Origin: Solwaraspora sp. WMMA2065
GTDB lineage: Bacteria > Actinomycetota > Actinomycetes > Mycobacteriales > Micromonosporaceae
Direction: 5' to 3'
DNA length: 64,000 bases
NCBI RefSeq assembly: GCF_030345075.1
Contig: NZ_CP128361.1
Location: 3,906,001-3,970,000 of the forward strand
Of this stretch, positions 9,470-18,446 are shown piece by piece. A program made the position numbers and the translations under genes. Numbering within the stretch: position 1 is the first letter of the stretch; every line of letters begins with the position of its first letter. The notes under the pieces were generated by a model. It saw only the letters and a program-made list of their open reading frames with translations, searched no databases and had not been told where the DNA came from.

Positions 9470-10660
9470 ATGCGGGCAGGACCCAGCCAGGAGGAGATCC
9501 GCCGGCACAACCTCGGCGCGCTGCTGCGGCACGTGCACGTGCACGGCGCCACCTCACGGGCCGAACTGACCACCACGCTGGGGCTCAACCGCAGCACCAT
9601 CGGCGCGCTCACCGCCGACCTGGCCGCCGCCGGCCTGGTCAGCGAGGGCGGTGCCCGGGAAACCGGCCGGGCCGGACGACCGTCGCTGGTCGTCCGGCCC
9701 GCGTCCGAGCGGGTGTACGCGTACGCGCTCAGCATCGAGGTCGACCGGTTACGGGCCGCCCGGGTCGGACTTGGTGGCCGGATCCTCGACACGCGCACCG
9801 GCGAGCGACCCCGGGGCACCCTCGCCGCCGAGGCGGTCGGCCCACTCGCCGGCTTCGTCAAGGAGCTGCACCAGGCGGTGCCGGCCGGCGCGGTCTGCGT
9901 CGGCAGCGGCGTCGCGGTCTGCGGCATGGTCCGCCGCGACGACGGCATGGTCCGGCTCGGCCCCACCATGGGCTGGGTCGACGAGCCGCTCGGCGCGGCC
10001 CTCGCCGAGGCGCTCGGCGACGACCGGGGCGTGCTGGTCGGCAACGTCTCCGACGTGTGCGCGCTGGCCGAACACACCCGGGGCGCGGCGGTCGGCTGCG
10101 ACCACGTCGTCTACCTGTACGGCGACGTCGGCGTCGGCGCCGGGATCATCGCCGGTGGCCGGCGGGTCACCGGGCACGGCGGGTACGGCGGCGAGGTCGG
10201 CCACATGGTGGTGCACCCCGGTGGCCGGCCCTGCCTGTGCGGATCCCGGGGCTGCTGGGAGACCGAGATCGGCGAACACGCGCTGATCCAGGCAGCCGGC
10301 CGCAGCGGGGAAGTCGTCGGCCGGGAAGCGGTACTCGCCGTGGTGGACGCGGCCGACCGGGGCGACAGCCAGGCCCAGGCCGCGGTCCGCCAGGTCGGCA
10401 ACTGGCTCGGCTTCGGCGTGGCCAACCTGGTCAACATCTTCAACCCGGAGACGGTGATCTTCGGCGGTACGCTACGGGACGTCTACCTGGCGGCGGCCGC
10501 GCACGTGCGCAGCCGGCTCAACTCCAACGGGCTACCGGCCTGCCGGGAACACGTCCGACTGCGTACCCCGAAACTCGGCGACGACGCGCCGCTGATCGGC
10601 GCCGCCGAACTCGCGTTCGAGCAGCTGCTCGCCGACCCGCTCGACGCGGTGGCCGGCTGA
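9470..10660 (+). CDS. ROK-family transcriptional regulator (XylR/NagC type)
   Basis: 396 residues: an N-terminal winged HTH (about 5-65, RRHNLGALLRHVHVHGATSRAELTTTLGLN) followed by a ROK sugar-kinase-like domain. The ROK zinc motif is seen around residue 240-260 (GEVGHMVVHPGG then CLCGSRGCWE). ROK regulators bind sugars and usually repress transport operons. It is 19 bp after the permease and probably controls the operon through the palindromes at about 5.94 kb (inference). It ends 6 bp from the convergent exporter pseudogene. Confidence 0.92.
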   Translation: MRAGPSQEEIRRHNLGALLRHVHVHGATSRAELTTTLGLNRSTIGALTADLAAAGLVSEGGARETGRAGRPSLVVRPASERVYAYALSIEVDRLRAARVGLGGRILDTRTGERPRGTLAAEAVGPLAGFVKELHQAVPAGAVCVGSGVAVCGMVRRDDGMVRLGPTMGWVDEPLGAALAEALGDDRGVLVGNVSDVCALAEHTRGAAVGCDHVVYLYGDVGVGAGIIAGGRRVTGHGGYGGEVGHMVVHPGGRPCLCGSRGCWETEIGEHALIQAAGRSGEVVGREAVLAVVDAADRGDSQAQAAVRQVGNWLGFGVANLVNIFNPETVIFGGTLRDVYLAAAAHVRSRLNSNGLPACREHVRLRTPKLGDDAPLIGAAELAFEQLLADPLDAVAG

Positions 10661-10666
10661 CCCCGG

Positions 10667-12296
10667 TCAGCCGACCGCCTGCGCCGACCCGACGCCCTGC
10701 CAGGTGCGCCACAGTGCGGCGTACGGGCCATCGGCGGCGACCAGTTCGTGGTGCGAGCCGAACTCGGTGATCAGCCCGTCCTCGACCACGGCGATCCGGT
10801 CGGCGTCGTGTGCCGAGTACAGCCGGTGCGCGATCGCGATCACCGTACGCCCGTGCAGCACCGCAGCGAGCGACCGCTCCGTGCGCCGGGCGCTACGCGG
10901 GTCGATCAGCGACGTCGCCTCGTCCAGCACCAGGGTCTGCGGATCGGCCAGCACCAGCCGGGCCAGGGCGAGCTGCTGGGCCTGGTCCGGACCGACCGGA
11001 TGGCCGCCGGCACCGACCACCGTGGCCACCCCGTCCGGCAGGGCGGACACCCAGTCCAATGCGTCGACGGCGGCCAACGCGTCGCGTACCTCGGCGTCGG
11101 TGGCGTCCGGCCGGACCAGCGCGACGTTGTCGCGCACCGTACCGATGAAGACGTGATGCTCCTGGGTGACCAGGGCGACCCGGCCGCGGCACCAGGGTGA
11201 CCCCGCGTAGCACCTCCCGCCCGTCGACGTAGCTGAAGTGGACGTCGACCGCCGCGACCGGGTCGGCGGCGCACGCGCCGTCAGGTGCCGGCGCGCGGGG
11301 CACCGCGGTCGCGGACCGGCCCGGCTGGGCGACGCCGAGCAGCCGGGCCAGCGACGCGGCACCGAGCTGCAGTTCGTCCAGCCAGTTCAGCAGCCGGTCC
11401 AGCGGAGCGGCCAGCATCTGCACGTAGAGCACTGCCGCGGTGACCTGTCCGAGCGTCACCCAGCCGCGCAGGTAGCACCAGCCGCCGACCGCCAGGGTCG
11501 CCGCGACCGGCACCACGTAGCTGATCTCGATCAGCGGGAACCAGACGGTACGCAGCCACAGCGTGTAACGCTCGGCCGCGTACTGCCGGGCGATGTCGGT
11601 GTCGGTGCGCCGCCGCCGGTGCTCCTGCCGGCGCAGTGCCTCGACGGTCCGGGCACCGTCGACGGTCTCGCTGAGCCCGTCGGTGATCCGCGAGTACGCG
11701 GCGCTCTCGGCCAGGTAGCCGTCCGGCGCCCGGCGCAGATACCAGCGGGTGCCCGCCCACAGCAGCGGCACCACGATCAGGCAGGGCACCGCCAGCACCG
11801 GGGCGACCAGCAGCAACGCCCCGAAGATGAAGGTCGCGGTGCTGATCGCGATCAGCGTCTCGGGCACCGCGAACCGCACCGACTTGGACAGCACGGCGAC
11901 GTCGTGCGAGGTCCGGGTGAGCAGGTCACCGGTGCCGGCCTTCTCCACGGTCGACAGCGGGATGGACAGCACCCAACCGATGAACTCTTCGCGCAACGCG
12001 GCCAGCACCCGCTCACCGAGCCGGGCCGATGCCACGTGGGCGTAGCGGGCCAGCACCGCCTGTAAGACCAGGAACCCGGCGATCGCCAGGGCGGTCCGGT
12101 CGACGGCGGCGATCGCCGCCGTCGACGTGGTGAGCGTCTCGACCAGGCCACCGAGCAGCCGGGGCGCGGCGAGCCCGGCGACCGCGGCGCCCACGTGCAG
12201 CGCGAGAGCACCGGCCAGCATCCGTGGGTGCCGGCGGACCAGGACACGGGCGTACCGGCGGACCTCGGCCCGGTCCGCGACCGGCAACGCCGTCAC
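10667..12296 (-). pseudogene. ABC exporter half-transporter, Walker A region deleted and frameshifted
   Basis: The first 330 or so codons from GTG 12296 encode an intact six-helix exporter domain and run into the ATPase domain as far as VDGREVLRGVTLV. The frame then breaks at about 11185-11195. In the other frame the sequence resumes with RGRVALVTQEHH (Q-loop) and continues through LVLDEATS (Walker B) and IAIAHRL to a normal C-terminus ending at 10667. The segment that should carry the P-loop is absent, so roughly 100-150 bp seem deleted. As read, no functional ATPase can be made. GTG overlaps the stop of the upstream partner gene (GTGA). Confidence 0.82.
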
Positions 12297-13835
12297 GACG
12301 CCACCTCACTCAACGCCGCCGACTCGGTCGACGCCACCGACTCGGCGCGGGTCACCAGGGCGGCGTACCCGGGTTCGGTGCGCAGCAGATCGGCGTGACT
12401 GCCGTCGGCCACCACCCGGCCGGCGTCGACGAACACCACCCGGTCGGCGTGTTCCAGCAGCAGCGGGCTGGTGGTGCAGACGACAGTGGTCCGGCCGGTC
12501 CGGGCCGCCCGCAGCCGGGCGGCGATCCGCACCTCGGTGTGCGCGTCGACGGCGCTGGTCGGCTCGACCAGCACCAGGATCGGCGGGCAGCGCGTCGACG
12601 ATGTCGGTCACCAGGATCCGCTGCCGGACCGTGGCCAGGTCCAGCTCCCGCAGCGGTACGCCGGCCAGGGCGACTTCGGTGTCGCGGTAGCGCCCCAGCC
12701 GGTCGGCGAGCCCGACGACGTCCTCCGGCGCGGTGGCCGCGACGGCGGTCAACTGGTACGGGGCCACCCGCAGGCCGGACATGGAGTCGACCAGGTCGCC
12801 GGCGCGGTCCGGCAGTCGGCGGGGTCGGGCCGGGTCGGTGAACTCCGGCGTGATGGCGAGCAGGCCCGCGACCCGGCGGGCGGCGACGTGGCCACGGGTC
12901 ATGGTGTGCAGGAACTCGGTCAACGTCCGGATCGGACCGGTCAGGAACGCGGTGTACGCGTAGGCGGCGACCAGTTGCCCGACGGTCAGCTCGCCGGCGA
13001 GAGTGAGCCGCGCCCCGAGCCAGGTCACCAGCACCAGGAACATCCCGGGCAGCAGCAGCTGGTTGGCCTCCAGGAAGGATTCGACCCGGGCCAGCCGGTC
13101 GCCGCGCCGCCGCAGCTCCTGCGACTGCTCCCGGTAGCGGTCGGCGAAGGCCGGTTCACCGCCGACGCCGCGCAGGATCCGCAGGCCGGTCACGATGTCG
13201 CCGGCCAGGGTCGCCAGGGTGGCCTGCTGTTCCCGGTACGTCTGCTGGCGGCGGTGCAGCGGCCGCAGGCCGAGCCCGACGGCCGCCATCAGCACCGGCA
13301 CGCCGATCACGATCACCAGCCCGAGCGGGACGGAGGTGGCGACCAGGATCGCGGCGACCACGACGATCGCCACCACCGCACCAACCGCCCGGGCGACGAC
13401 CTCCACCGCGCCGCCCAGACTGCTCATGTCGGCGGTCCCGATGCTCACCACCTCGCCGGTGGCCAGCCGTTTCGGCAGGGTGGCGCCGAGCCGGTTGGCC
13501 TGCCGTACGGTGAGCTGGACCGTGCGGTACGCGGTGGACAGCCAGTTGAACACGCCGAACCAGTGCTGGCTGATGCTGGCCGTCGCCTGGACCAGCCCCA
13601 GCCCCAGTAGCACCGCTGACCAGCCGAGCAGCGCCTGCGGATCGCGGGCGGTGAGGCCGACGTCGATGGCATGTCCGACAACCGCCGGCATCAACGCCTG
13701 GCTGCCCATCCAGACCACGCTGAGCACCGATCCCCAGGCCACGGACGCCCCGGCACGTCCGGCCAGCCAGCGCAGCAGACGCAGGGCTGACCGGTGATCG
13801 GCTACGCCGGGATCGGCGACGGGCAGGGACCACAT
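12293..13835 (-). pseudogene. Partner ABC exporter half-transporter, disrupted in ATPase domain
   Basis: From ATG 13835 the exporter membrane domain is intact (about residues 20-310). A degenerate ATPase domain follows, in which the P-loop place reads TAVAATAPEDVVGLADRLGRY; such loss is normal for one half of some actinobacterial heterodimers. Near 12581-12610, ILVTD joins directly to DIVDALP and then to PPILVLVEPTSAVDAH in another frame. The D-x-RLF and signature (SGGQQ) segments are therefore missing and the frame is shifted. The C-terminal frame runs to TGA 12293-12295. With the downstream gene it would form a heterodimeric exporter. Substrate unknown. Confidence 0.8.
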
Positions 13836-13913
13836 GACATCGCGACGGTACGGCTACTTTACGTGACCGATCCACCTATTTTCCCATTTCCGCCGGACGA
13901 TCTGGCAGCGGCT

Positions 13914-14180
13914 TCAGCGGTCGACCTGGGTGAAGTCCCAGCTGTGCGGTGCACGGGTGACCAGCCGCAGCGGTGGTTCCGGCAACGACAACGGGCTGCT
14001 GCGCCACTTCGAGATGACCACCAGCCGGTCATCGGTCGACGAGAAGACCTCACTGGCCAGGTGCAGCGGGCTGTGTTCGATCTCCGGCAGCGCGGTGTCG
14101 CAGACCCAGGTGAGCAACTCGGTCAGGCGGGACGGCTCGGCCTTGGCCTCCCACATCCGCACGATCACGTCGCCGGACAT
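13914..14180 (-). CDS. Small ABM-like conserved protein downstream of tsaD
   Basis: 88 residues starting [16 protein letters not shown]. The size and pattern (beta strand, helix with W, then VVISKWRSSP strand) resemble a dimeric alpha/beta-barrel (antibiotic-biosynthesis-monooxygenase-like) fold, but key residues are not evident and the function is unknown. Its ATG shares one base with the tsaD stop (TAATG), so it is translationally coupled to the t6A gene. It ends 78 bp before the exporter gene start. Confidence 0.7.
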   Translation of the reverse strand: MSGDVIVRMWEAKAEPSRLTELLTWVCDTALPEIEHSPLHLASEVFSSTDDRLVVISKWRSSPLSLPEPPLRLVTRAPHSWDFTQVDR

Positions 14181-15226
14181 TACACGCTCACCGTGGTCAA
14201 CGGCAGCGCGGAGTCGGCCGGCAGGTCCAGCCGGCTGGCCGGTACCCCGGCGGCGACCAGATGCGAACCGAGCGCGGCGACCATCGCGCCGTTGTCGGTG
14301 CACAGTTTCGGCCGGGGCACCCGGACCCGGATCCCGTACCGCTCGCAGCGTTGCTCGGCCATCGCCCGCAGCCGCGAGTTGGCCGCCACCCCGCCACCGA
14401 TGACCAGGGTCTCGACGCCCCGGTCCCGGCAGGCGTCGACCGCCTTGGCGGTCAGCACGTCGCAGACCGCCTCCTGGAACGACGCGGCGACGTCCGCCAC
14501 CGGCACCGGTTCACCGGCTCGTTCCCGGGCTTCGACCCAGCGGGCCACCGCGGTCTTCAGTCCGGAGAAGGAGAAGTCGAACCGGTGCGCGGCGAGGTCC
14601 TTCGGCGCGGTGAGTCCACGGGGGAATGCGATCGCCGCGGCGTCACCGTCGCGAGCCGACCGGTCGATCGGCGGCCCGCCGGGGAACGGCAGGCCGAGCA
14701 GCCGGGCCACCTTGTCGAACGCCTCACCGGCCGCGTCGTCGATGGTGGCGCCGAGCGGGGTGACTCCGGCGGTCAGGTCGTCGACCAGCAGCAGCGACGA
14801 ATGCCCACCGGAGACCAGCAGGGCGATCGCCGGCTCCGGCAGCGGACCGTGCTCCAGGGTGTCGACGGCCACGTGGGCGGCGAGGTGGTTGACACCGAAC
14901 ACCGGCTTGTCGGTGGCGATCGCGTAGCCCTTGGCCGCCGCGACGCCGACCAGCAAAGCACCGGCCAGACCGGGGCCGGCGGTCACCGCGATCGCGTCGA
15001 TGTCGGCCAGGGTGACACCGGCGTCGTCGAGCGCCCGGCGCATCGTCGGCACGATCGCTTCCAGGTGGGCCCGGCTGGCCACCTCCGGCACCACGCCGCC
15101 GAACCTGGCGTGTTCGGCCACGCTGGAGGCCAGCGCGTCGGCGAGCAGCGTGTGCCCGCGGACGATGCCGACCCCGGTCTCGTCGCAGGAGGTCTCGATC
15201 CCGAGGACCAGTGGTTCGTCAGCCAT
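14180..15226 (-). CDS. tsaD: tRNA t6A37 threonylcarbamoyltransferase TsaD
   Basis: 348 residues. TsaD transfers the threonylcarbamoyl group to A37 of ANN-decoding tRNAs, with TsaB and TsaE. It shows the N-terminal [11 protein letters not shown], the metal-binding HLAAHVAV near residue 115 and the phosphate-binding [12 protein letters not shown] near residue 138. ATG 15224-15226 overlaps the end of rimI by eight bases. Gene order tsaB-rimI-tsaD is the usual actinobacterial one. Confidence 0.97.
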   Translation of the reverse strand: MADEPLVLGIETSCDETGVGIVRGHTLLADALASSVAEHARFGGVVPEVASRAHLEAIVPTMRRALDDAGVTLADIDAIAVTAGPGLAGALLVGVAAAKGYAIATDKPVFGVNHLAAHVAVDTLEHGPLPEPAIALLVSGGHSSLLLVDDLTAGVTPLGATIDDAAGEAFDKVARLLGLPFPGGPPIDRSARDGDAAAIAFPRGLTAPKDLAAHRFDFSFSGLKTAVARWVEARERAGEPVPVADVAASFQEAVCDVLTAKAVDACRDRGVETLVIGGGVAANSRLRAMAEQRCERYGIRVRVPRPKLCTDNGAMVAALGSHLVAAGVPASRLDLPADSALPLTTVSV

Positions 15227-15692
15227 CTCGCATCATCACCAGAGCGTCGGTGTTGCTGGGTTGGTAGTAGCCACGGCGTACACCCACCGGTTCGAAACCG
15301 TACGCCGCGTACAGCCGTTGCGCGGGCGCGTTGTCCACCGCGACCTCCAGGTAGGTCCGGCCGGCCCCGCGTCGGGTGGCTTCGTCGAGCAGCCCGGCCA
15401 GCAGGGTCCGGCCCACGCCGCGCCGTTGGTGGTCCCGGCGTACCGCGACGTTCTGCACCCACGCCTCGTCGGGTGTCGCCGGATCGCCGGCCAGTGCCAG
15501 CCCGGCGTACCCGGCCAGCTGGTCGGTGCCGTCGACGACGGCCAGGTAGTGGTGTCCGTTGGCCAGCTCGTTCCAGAACATCTCGGCCGACCACTGTTCG
15601 GCACCGAACAGGTCGGCTTCGATCGGTACCGCCTGTTCGATGTGCCACCAGCGGAACCGGACGGTCCGCAGCTGCCCACTGACCTGGGTCAC
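15219..15692 (-). CDS. rimI: Ribosomal protein N-acetyltransferase RimI-like
   Basis: 157-residue GNAT acetyltransferase. The acetyl-CoA loop is seen as [15 protein letters not shown] (about residues 80-94), then YLEVAVDN and the terminal [18 protein letters not shown]. RimI acetylates the N-terminal alanine of S18 in E. coli; in actinobacteria it lies inside the tsa cluster. GTG 15690-15692 was chosen because it overlaps the tsaB stop (GTGA) and gives normal length; a longer reading from 15749 would overlap tsaB by 60 bp. Confidence 0.92.
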   Translation of the reverse strand: MTQVSGQLRTVRFRWWHIEQAVPIEADLFGAEQWSAEMFWNELANGHHYLAVVDGTDQLAGYAGLALAGDPATPDEAWVQNVAVRRDHQRRGVGRTLLAGLLDEATRRGAGRTYLEVAVDNAPAQRLYAAYGFEPVGVRRGYYQPSNTDALVMMRDG

Positions 15693-16402
15693 TGGAGCAC
15701 CGGTTTGCGTCCGGCCGCCGCGACGGCGTCGGGCCGGCGCAGGTAGCAAGGGGTCAACGGCTCGGTGAGCGCGGCGGTGCGGACCCGGTCGGCCGCCAAC
15801 CGCGCCAGCGGCAGCGCGTCCGGGTAGCGGGGCTCGGGTCGCACCGGTACGCCGAGCAGTTCGGCGTAGCGCAGGGCGCCGTCGCCGACTGCCGTGGTGA
15901 CGCCGAGACCCGCCAGGGCCTCGGCGACGGCGGCCGGCGCGTCGACCGCCGGGTCGGTGAGCCGCTGACCGTCGGCGGCGTACACCGCCCAGTAGATCTC
16001 CCGGCGCCGCGCGTCGGTAGCAGCCAGCACCCGGCCGGTCGCGGCGTCGCTGCCGGCGAGGTCGGTGCCGGCGAGGTCGGTGCCGGCGGCATAGCCGAGC
16101 GCGTCGAGCGAGTTGACGCCGTACGTCGGGATGTCGAGGGCATGCGCCACGCTGGCGGCGGTGACCAGACCGACCCGCAGTCCGGTGAACGGCCCGGGGC
16201 CGAGCCCGGCCACCACTGCGGTCAGGTCCGCCGCCGCCGCGCCGGACTCGGCCAGGCAGGCGGCGATCTGCGGGGAGAGCAGTTCGCCGTGCGCCCGCGC
16301 GTCGACCGTACGTCGGCTGGCCAGCAGACGTACGTCGTCGGTGATCTCGGCCAGCGCGGCGGTCACCGCGGGAGTCGACGAATCCAGCACCAGTACCAGC
16401 AC
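15689..16402 (-). CDS. tsaB: tRNA t6A biosynthesis protein TsaB
   Basis: 237 residues with the ASKHA-type fold of TsaB, the TsaD-activating partner in t6A synthesis. LVLDSSTPAV at the start, HGELLSPQI and GLGPGPFTGLRVGL are the family hallmarks. Start GTG 16402 has AGGG 8 bp upstream; a GTG at 16411 is an alternative. An insertion of repeated GTDLA units occurs about residue 105-117, encoded by 15-bp DNA repeats at about 16050-16090. Confidence 0.94.
   Translation of the reverse strand: MLVLVLDSSTPAVTAALAEITDDVRLLASRRTVDARAHGELLSPQIAACLAESGAAAADLTAVVAGLGPGPFTGLRVGLVTAASVAHALDIPTYGVNSLDALGYAAGTDLAGTDLAGSDAATGRVLAATDARRREIYWAVYAADGQRLTDPAVDAPAAVAEALAGLGVTTAVGDGALRYAELLGVPVRPEPRYPDALPLARLAADRVRTAALTEPLTPCYLRRPDAVAAAGRKPVLQ
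16050..16090. repeat. 15-bp tandem repeat inside tsaB
   Basis: About two and a half copies of GTGCCGGCGAGGTCG, encoding GTDLA repeats in a surface-loop position before the RVLAATDARR segment. In frame, so tolerated. Confidence 0.75.
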
Positions 16403-16469
16403 GGTATGCACCCTAACCGGACACCGCGGCCGGCTCCTGGCTGCCCTCGGCGCGCCCGTGGTCGGGTCG

Positions 16470-16535
16470 CCCCACACCCCCCACACCCCCCGCGACCCCC
16501 CGTGTCGCGCGTGTCGCGCGTGTCGCCCGCCACTC
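16470..16535. repeat. Low-complexity CCCCACA and GTGTCGCGC repeats upstream of tsaB
   Basis: Irregular CACACCCCCC runs followed by three GTGTCGC units. Lies in the 354-bp divergent gap between tsaB and the HTH gene; no gene seen there. Confidence 0.6.
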
Positions 16536-16549
16536 ATACTCTCCGGACC

Positions 16550-16587
16550 TGATGCCACACGTGCATCTTGATGCCACAGGTGCATCA
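16550..16587. repeat. Two tandem 19-bp copies of a GATGC-N7-GCATC palindrome
   Basis: TGATGCCACACGTGCATCT and TGATGCCACAGGTGCATCA follow each other without a gap and match at 17 of 19 positions. Each has dyad symmetry TGATGC...GCATC(A). Tandem dyads in a divergent gap next to an HTH gene look like a two-site operator. Confidence 0.7.
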
Positions 16588-16756
16588 AGCCTGGAGAGAG
16601 ACCATGTCCCCCGCGCCGAACCTGGCCCGGTCCGGTCCGAGTCCGGTCCAAGTCCGGCCGCCCGGGAGTCCAACCAGCCGGTCACGCGCCGCCGGTCGGG
16701 AACCGGACATCCGTCGAGGATGGACATTATCGGTACCGGACAGGGAGCATCAGCGA

Positions 16757-17479
16757 ATGGAATCGTCGACCCGGCTCGGCGGGGAGGTCGGCCGGCTGCT
16801 GCGGCAGGAACGCGAACTCCGCCGGCTGACCCAGCGGGATCTGGCCACGGCCACCGGAATCGCGCAAACCACCGTAGCCAGGGTCGAGTCCGGTCACCGG
16901 GGCGCGGCGCTGCCACTGGTCGAGCGGTTGTTCGCGGCGCTGGGCCGGCAACTCGTGGTCGGAGTCGAGGACCTCGACGAGGACGTGGACCAGCAGATAG
17001 CGCAACTCGCCGACCGCGGGATCGATGACCGGCTCCTGGACACCGACGTCGAGCGGTTCCGCCGCCACGTCGACGGAATCAGCTACGTCTTCGACGGTCC
17101 GACCGCCGCACTGCTGCAGGGCGCGCCGGTGCCGGCACCCGGGGTGCACGTGGCCCTGCTCTGGTCCGAGGCGGACGCCATCACCGAATGGCTAACCGGC
17201 CGGTACGCGAGCCGGTGGATGGACCGCTGGCAGGAGTACCGGCACATTCCGGTCGATCCACGCGAGCCGCATCCACTCCGGTGGCAGACGATAGCCGGTG
17301 AGATCCACGCCCGGATGTGCGACAAACTCCCCGAGTCGATCGACGTACGGCACGGCGAGCGGCACTACCCGGTGGTGCCGCTGGCCGAGCTGGCGATCGC
17401 CGATCCGGGCGTCGCCCGGCTACTGGACCGGCACCGGGCGGGCCGCAGTGGTCAGCCGGTACCGGGGCGCGGCGGTTGA
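16757..17479 (+). CDS. XRE-family HTH regulator with unknown C-terminal domain
   Basis: 240 residues starting MESSTRLGGEVGRLL; GGGAG lies 9 bp upstream of ATG 16757. An XRE/Cro-type HTH spans about residues 10-65 (RLTQRDLATATGIAQTTVARVESG). The C-terminal 150 residues (YVFDGPTAALLQG, WLTGRYASRW, VVPLAELAIADPGVARLLDRHR) look like a nucleotidyltransferase-like or antitoxin-type domain, but no catalytic motif is clear. It is divergent from tsaB and separates it from tsaE. A toxin partner was not found. Autoregulation through the 19-bp dyads 170 bp upstream is possible. Confidence 0.72.
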   Translation: MESSTRLGGEVGRLLRQERELRRLTQRDLATATGIAQTTVARVESGHRGAALPLVERLFAALGRQLVVGVEDLDEDVDQQIAQLADRGIDDRLLDTDVERFRRHVDGISYVFDGPTAALLQGAPVPAPGVHVALLWSEADAITEWLTGRYASRWMDRWQEYRHIPVDPREPHPLRWQTIAGEIHARMCDKLPESIDVRHGERHYPVVPLAELAIADPGVARLLDRHRAGRSGQPVPGRGG

Positions 17480-17483
17480 CCGG

Positions 17484-18188
17484 TCAGCCGGCCACCGGCT
17501 GATCGGCACCGCCGGTCCGGCTCCAGTCGATGCCGGGCAGGCCGGCGTCGGCCAGCGCCTTGTCGGTGGCGCTGAACGGCCGGCTGCCGAGAAAACCCCG
17601 CGGGTTCATCGGGCTGGGGTGGCCGGCCTCCAGCACGACGTGCCCCGGGTTGGTGATCAGCCCGCGCTTCTTGCGCGCGTAGCCGCCCCACAGCAGGAAG
17701 ACGACCCGCTGGTCGCGGGCGTCGAGCGCGGCGATCGTGGCGTCGGTGAACTCCTCCCAGCCCTTGCCGGCGTGTGAGCCGGGCCGGCCCTGCCGCACGG
17801 TGAGCACCGCGTTGAGCAGCAGCACGCCCTGGGCCGCCCAGCCGGTCAGGTCACCGCTGCGCGGCATCGGCACCCCGACATCGGTGCCCAGCTCCTTGAA
17901 TACGTTGCGCAGCGACGGCGGCACCGATACCCCGTCGCGGACGCTGAAGCTGAGCCCGTGGGCCTGCACGGCCCGGTGGTACGGGTCCTGGCCGAGGATA
18001 AGCACCCGGCACTGCTCCGGCTGACACAGCCGGTAAGCGGTGAAGAGGTCCGCCACCGGCGGGTACACCGTCTGGTCGGCGTACTCGTCGGCGACGTACC
18101 GGCCGAGCGCGGTGGTGCCGGCCGGGTCCAGGTGCGGGGTGAGCGCGGTGGCCCAGGCAGGAGGCAACATGGCCAGCAGGTCGAGCAT
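17484..18188 (-). CDS. ung: Uracil-DNA glycosylase
   Basis: 234 residues, family 1 UDG, which removes uracil from DNA in base excision repair. The water-activating GQDPYH motif lies near residue 66-71, LLLNAVLTV near 122 and the minor-groove loop GHPSPMNP near 188. It is convergent with the HTH gene (stops 4 bp apart) and upstream of an IS110 element. Confidence 0.97.
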   Translation of the reverse strand: MLDLLAMLPPAWATALTPHLDPAGTTALGRYVADEYADQTVYPPVADLFTAYRLCQPEQCRVLILGQDPYHRAVQAHGLSFSVRDGVSVPPSLRNVFKELGTDVGVPMPRSGDLTGWAAQGVLLLNAVLTVRQGRPGSHAGKGWEEFTDATIAALDARDQRVVFLLWGGYARKKRGLITNPGHVVLEAGHPSPMNPRGFLGSRPFSATDKALADAGLPGIDWSRTGGADQPVAG

Positions 18189-18446
18189 CTCGGGAGCCTA
18201 ATGAGTTCTGGGAGTGAGCCATCCGGCAAACTCCTGGTGGGTAGGTAGCCGCCAGCCGGTGAGCACTCCGGGTTCCTGGACGTCGAGTCCTGACGAAAGA
18301 TCGTGCCCCGGCTGGTCGGTGTGGAGAGTTGATCGCTGATGGGATGTCGTGCCCGCCCGGTCGCGGCGTGAGCACTGCTTCATTAGGTCGCTGATGGTTC
18401 TCCTCCTGGCTACCAGCGGTGATCGACTCAATAGGCGGGAGAGACG
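18189..18446. other. Noncoding left flank of IS110 element
   Basis: 258 bp between the ung start and the transposase start. It should hold the ung promoter and the left part of the IS element. IS110-family elements lack clear terminal inverted repeats, and the exact left end could not be placed. Confidence 0.5.

Noticed and set aside
12740-12780. Missing Walker A in the upstream exporter half counted as a lesion
   Set aside because: Some heterodimeric actinobacterial exporters have one naturally degenerate half with this pattern; only the frame-breaking losses near 12.58-12.61 kb are treated as lesions.
16470-16535. CRISPR-like or satellite array
   Set aside because: Repeats are short, irregular and without spacers; simple low-complexity sequence.
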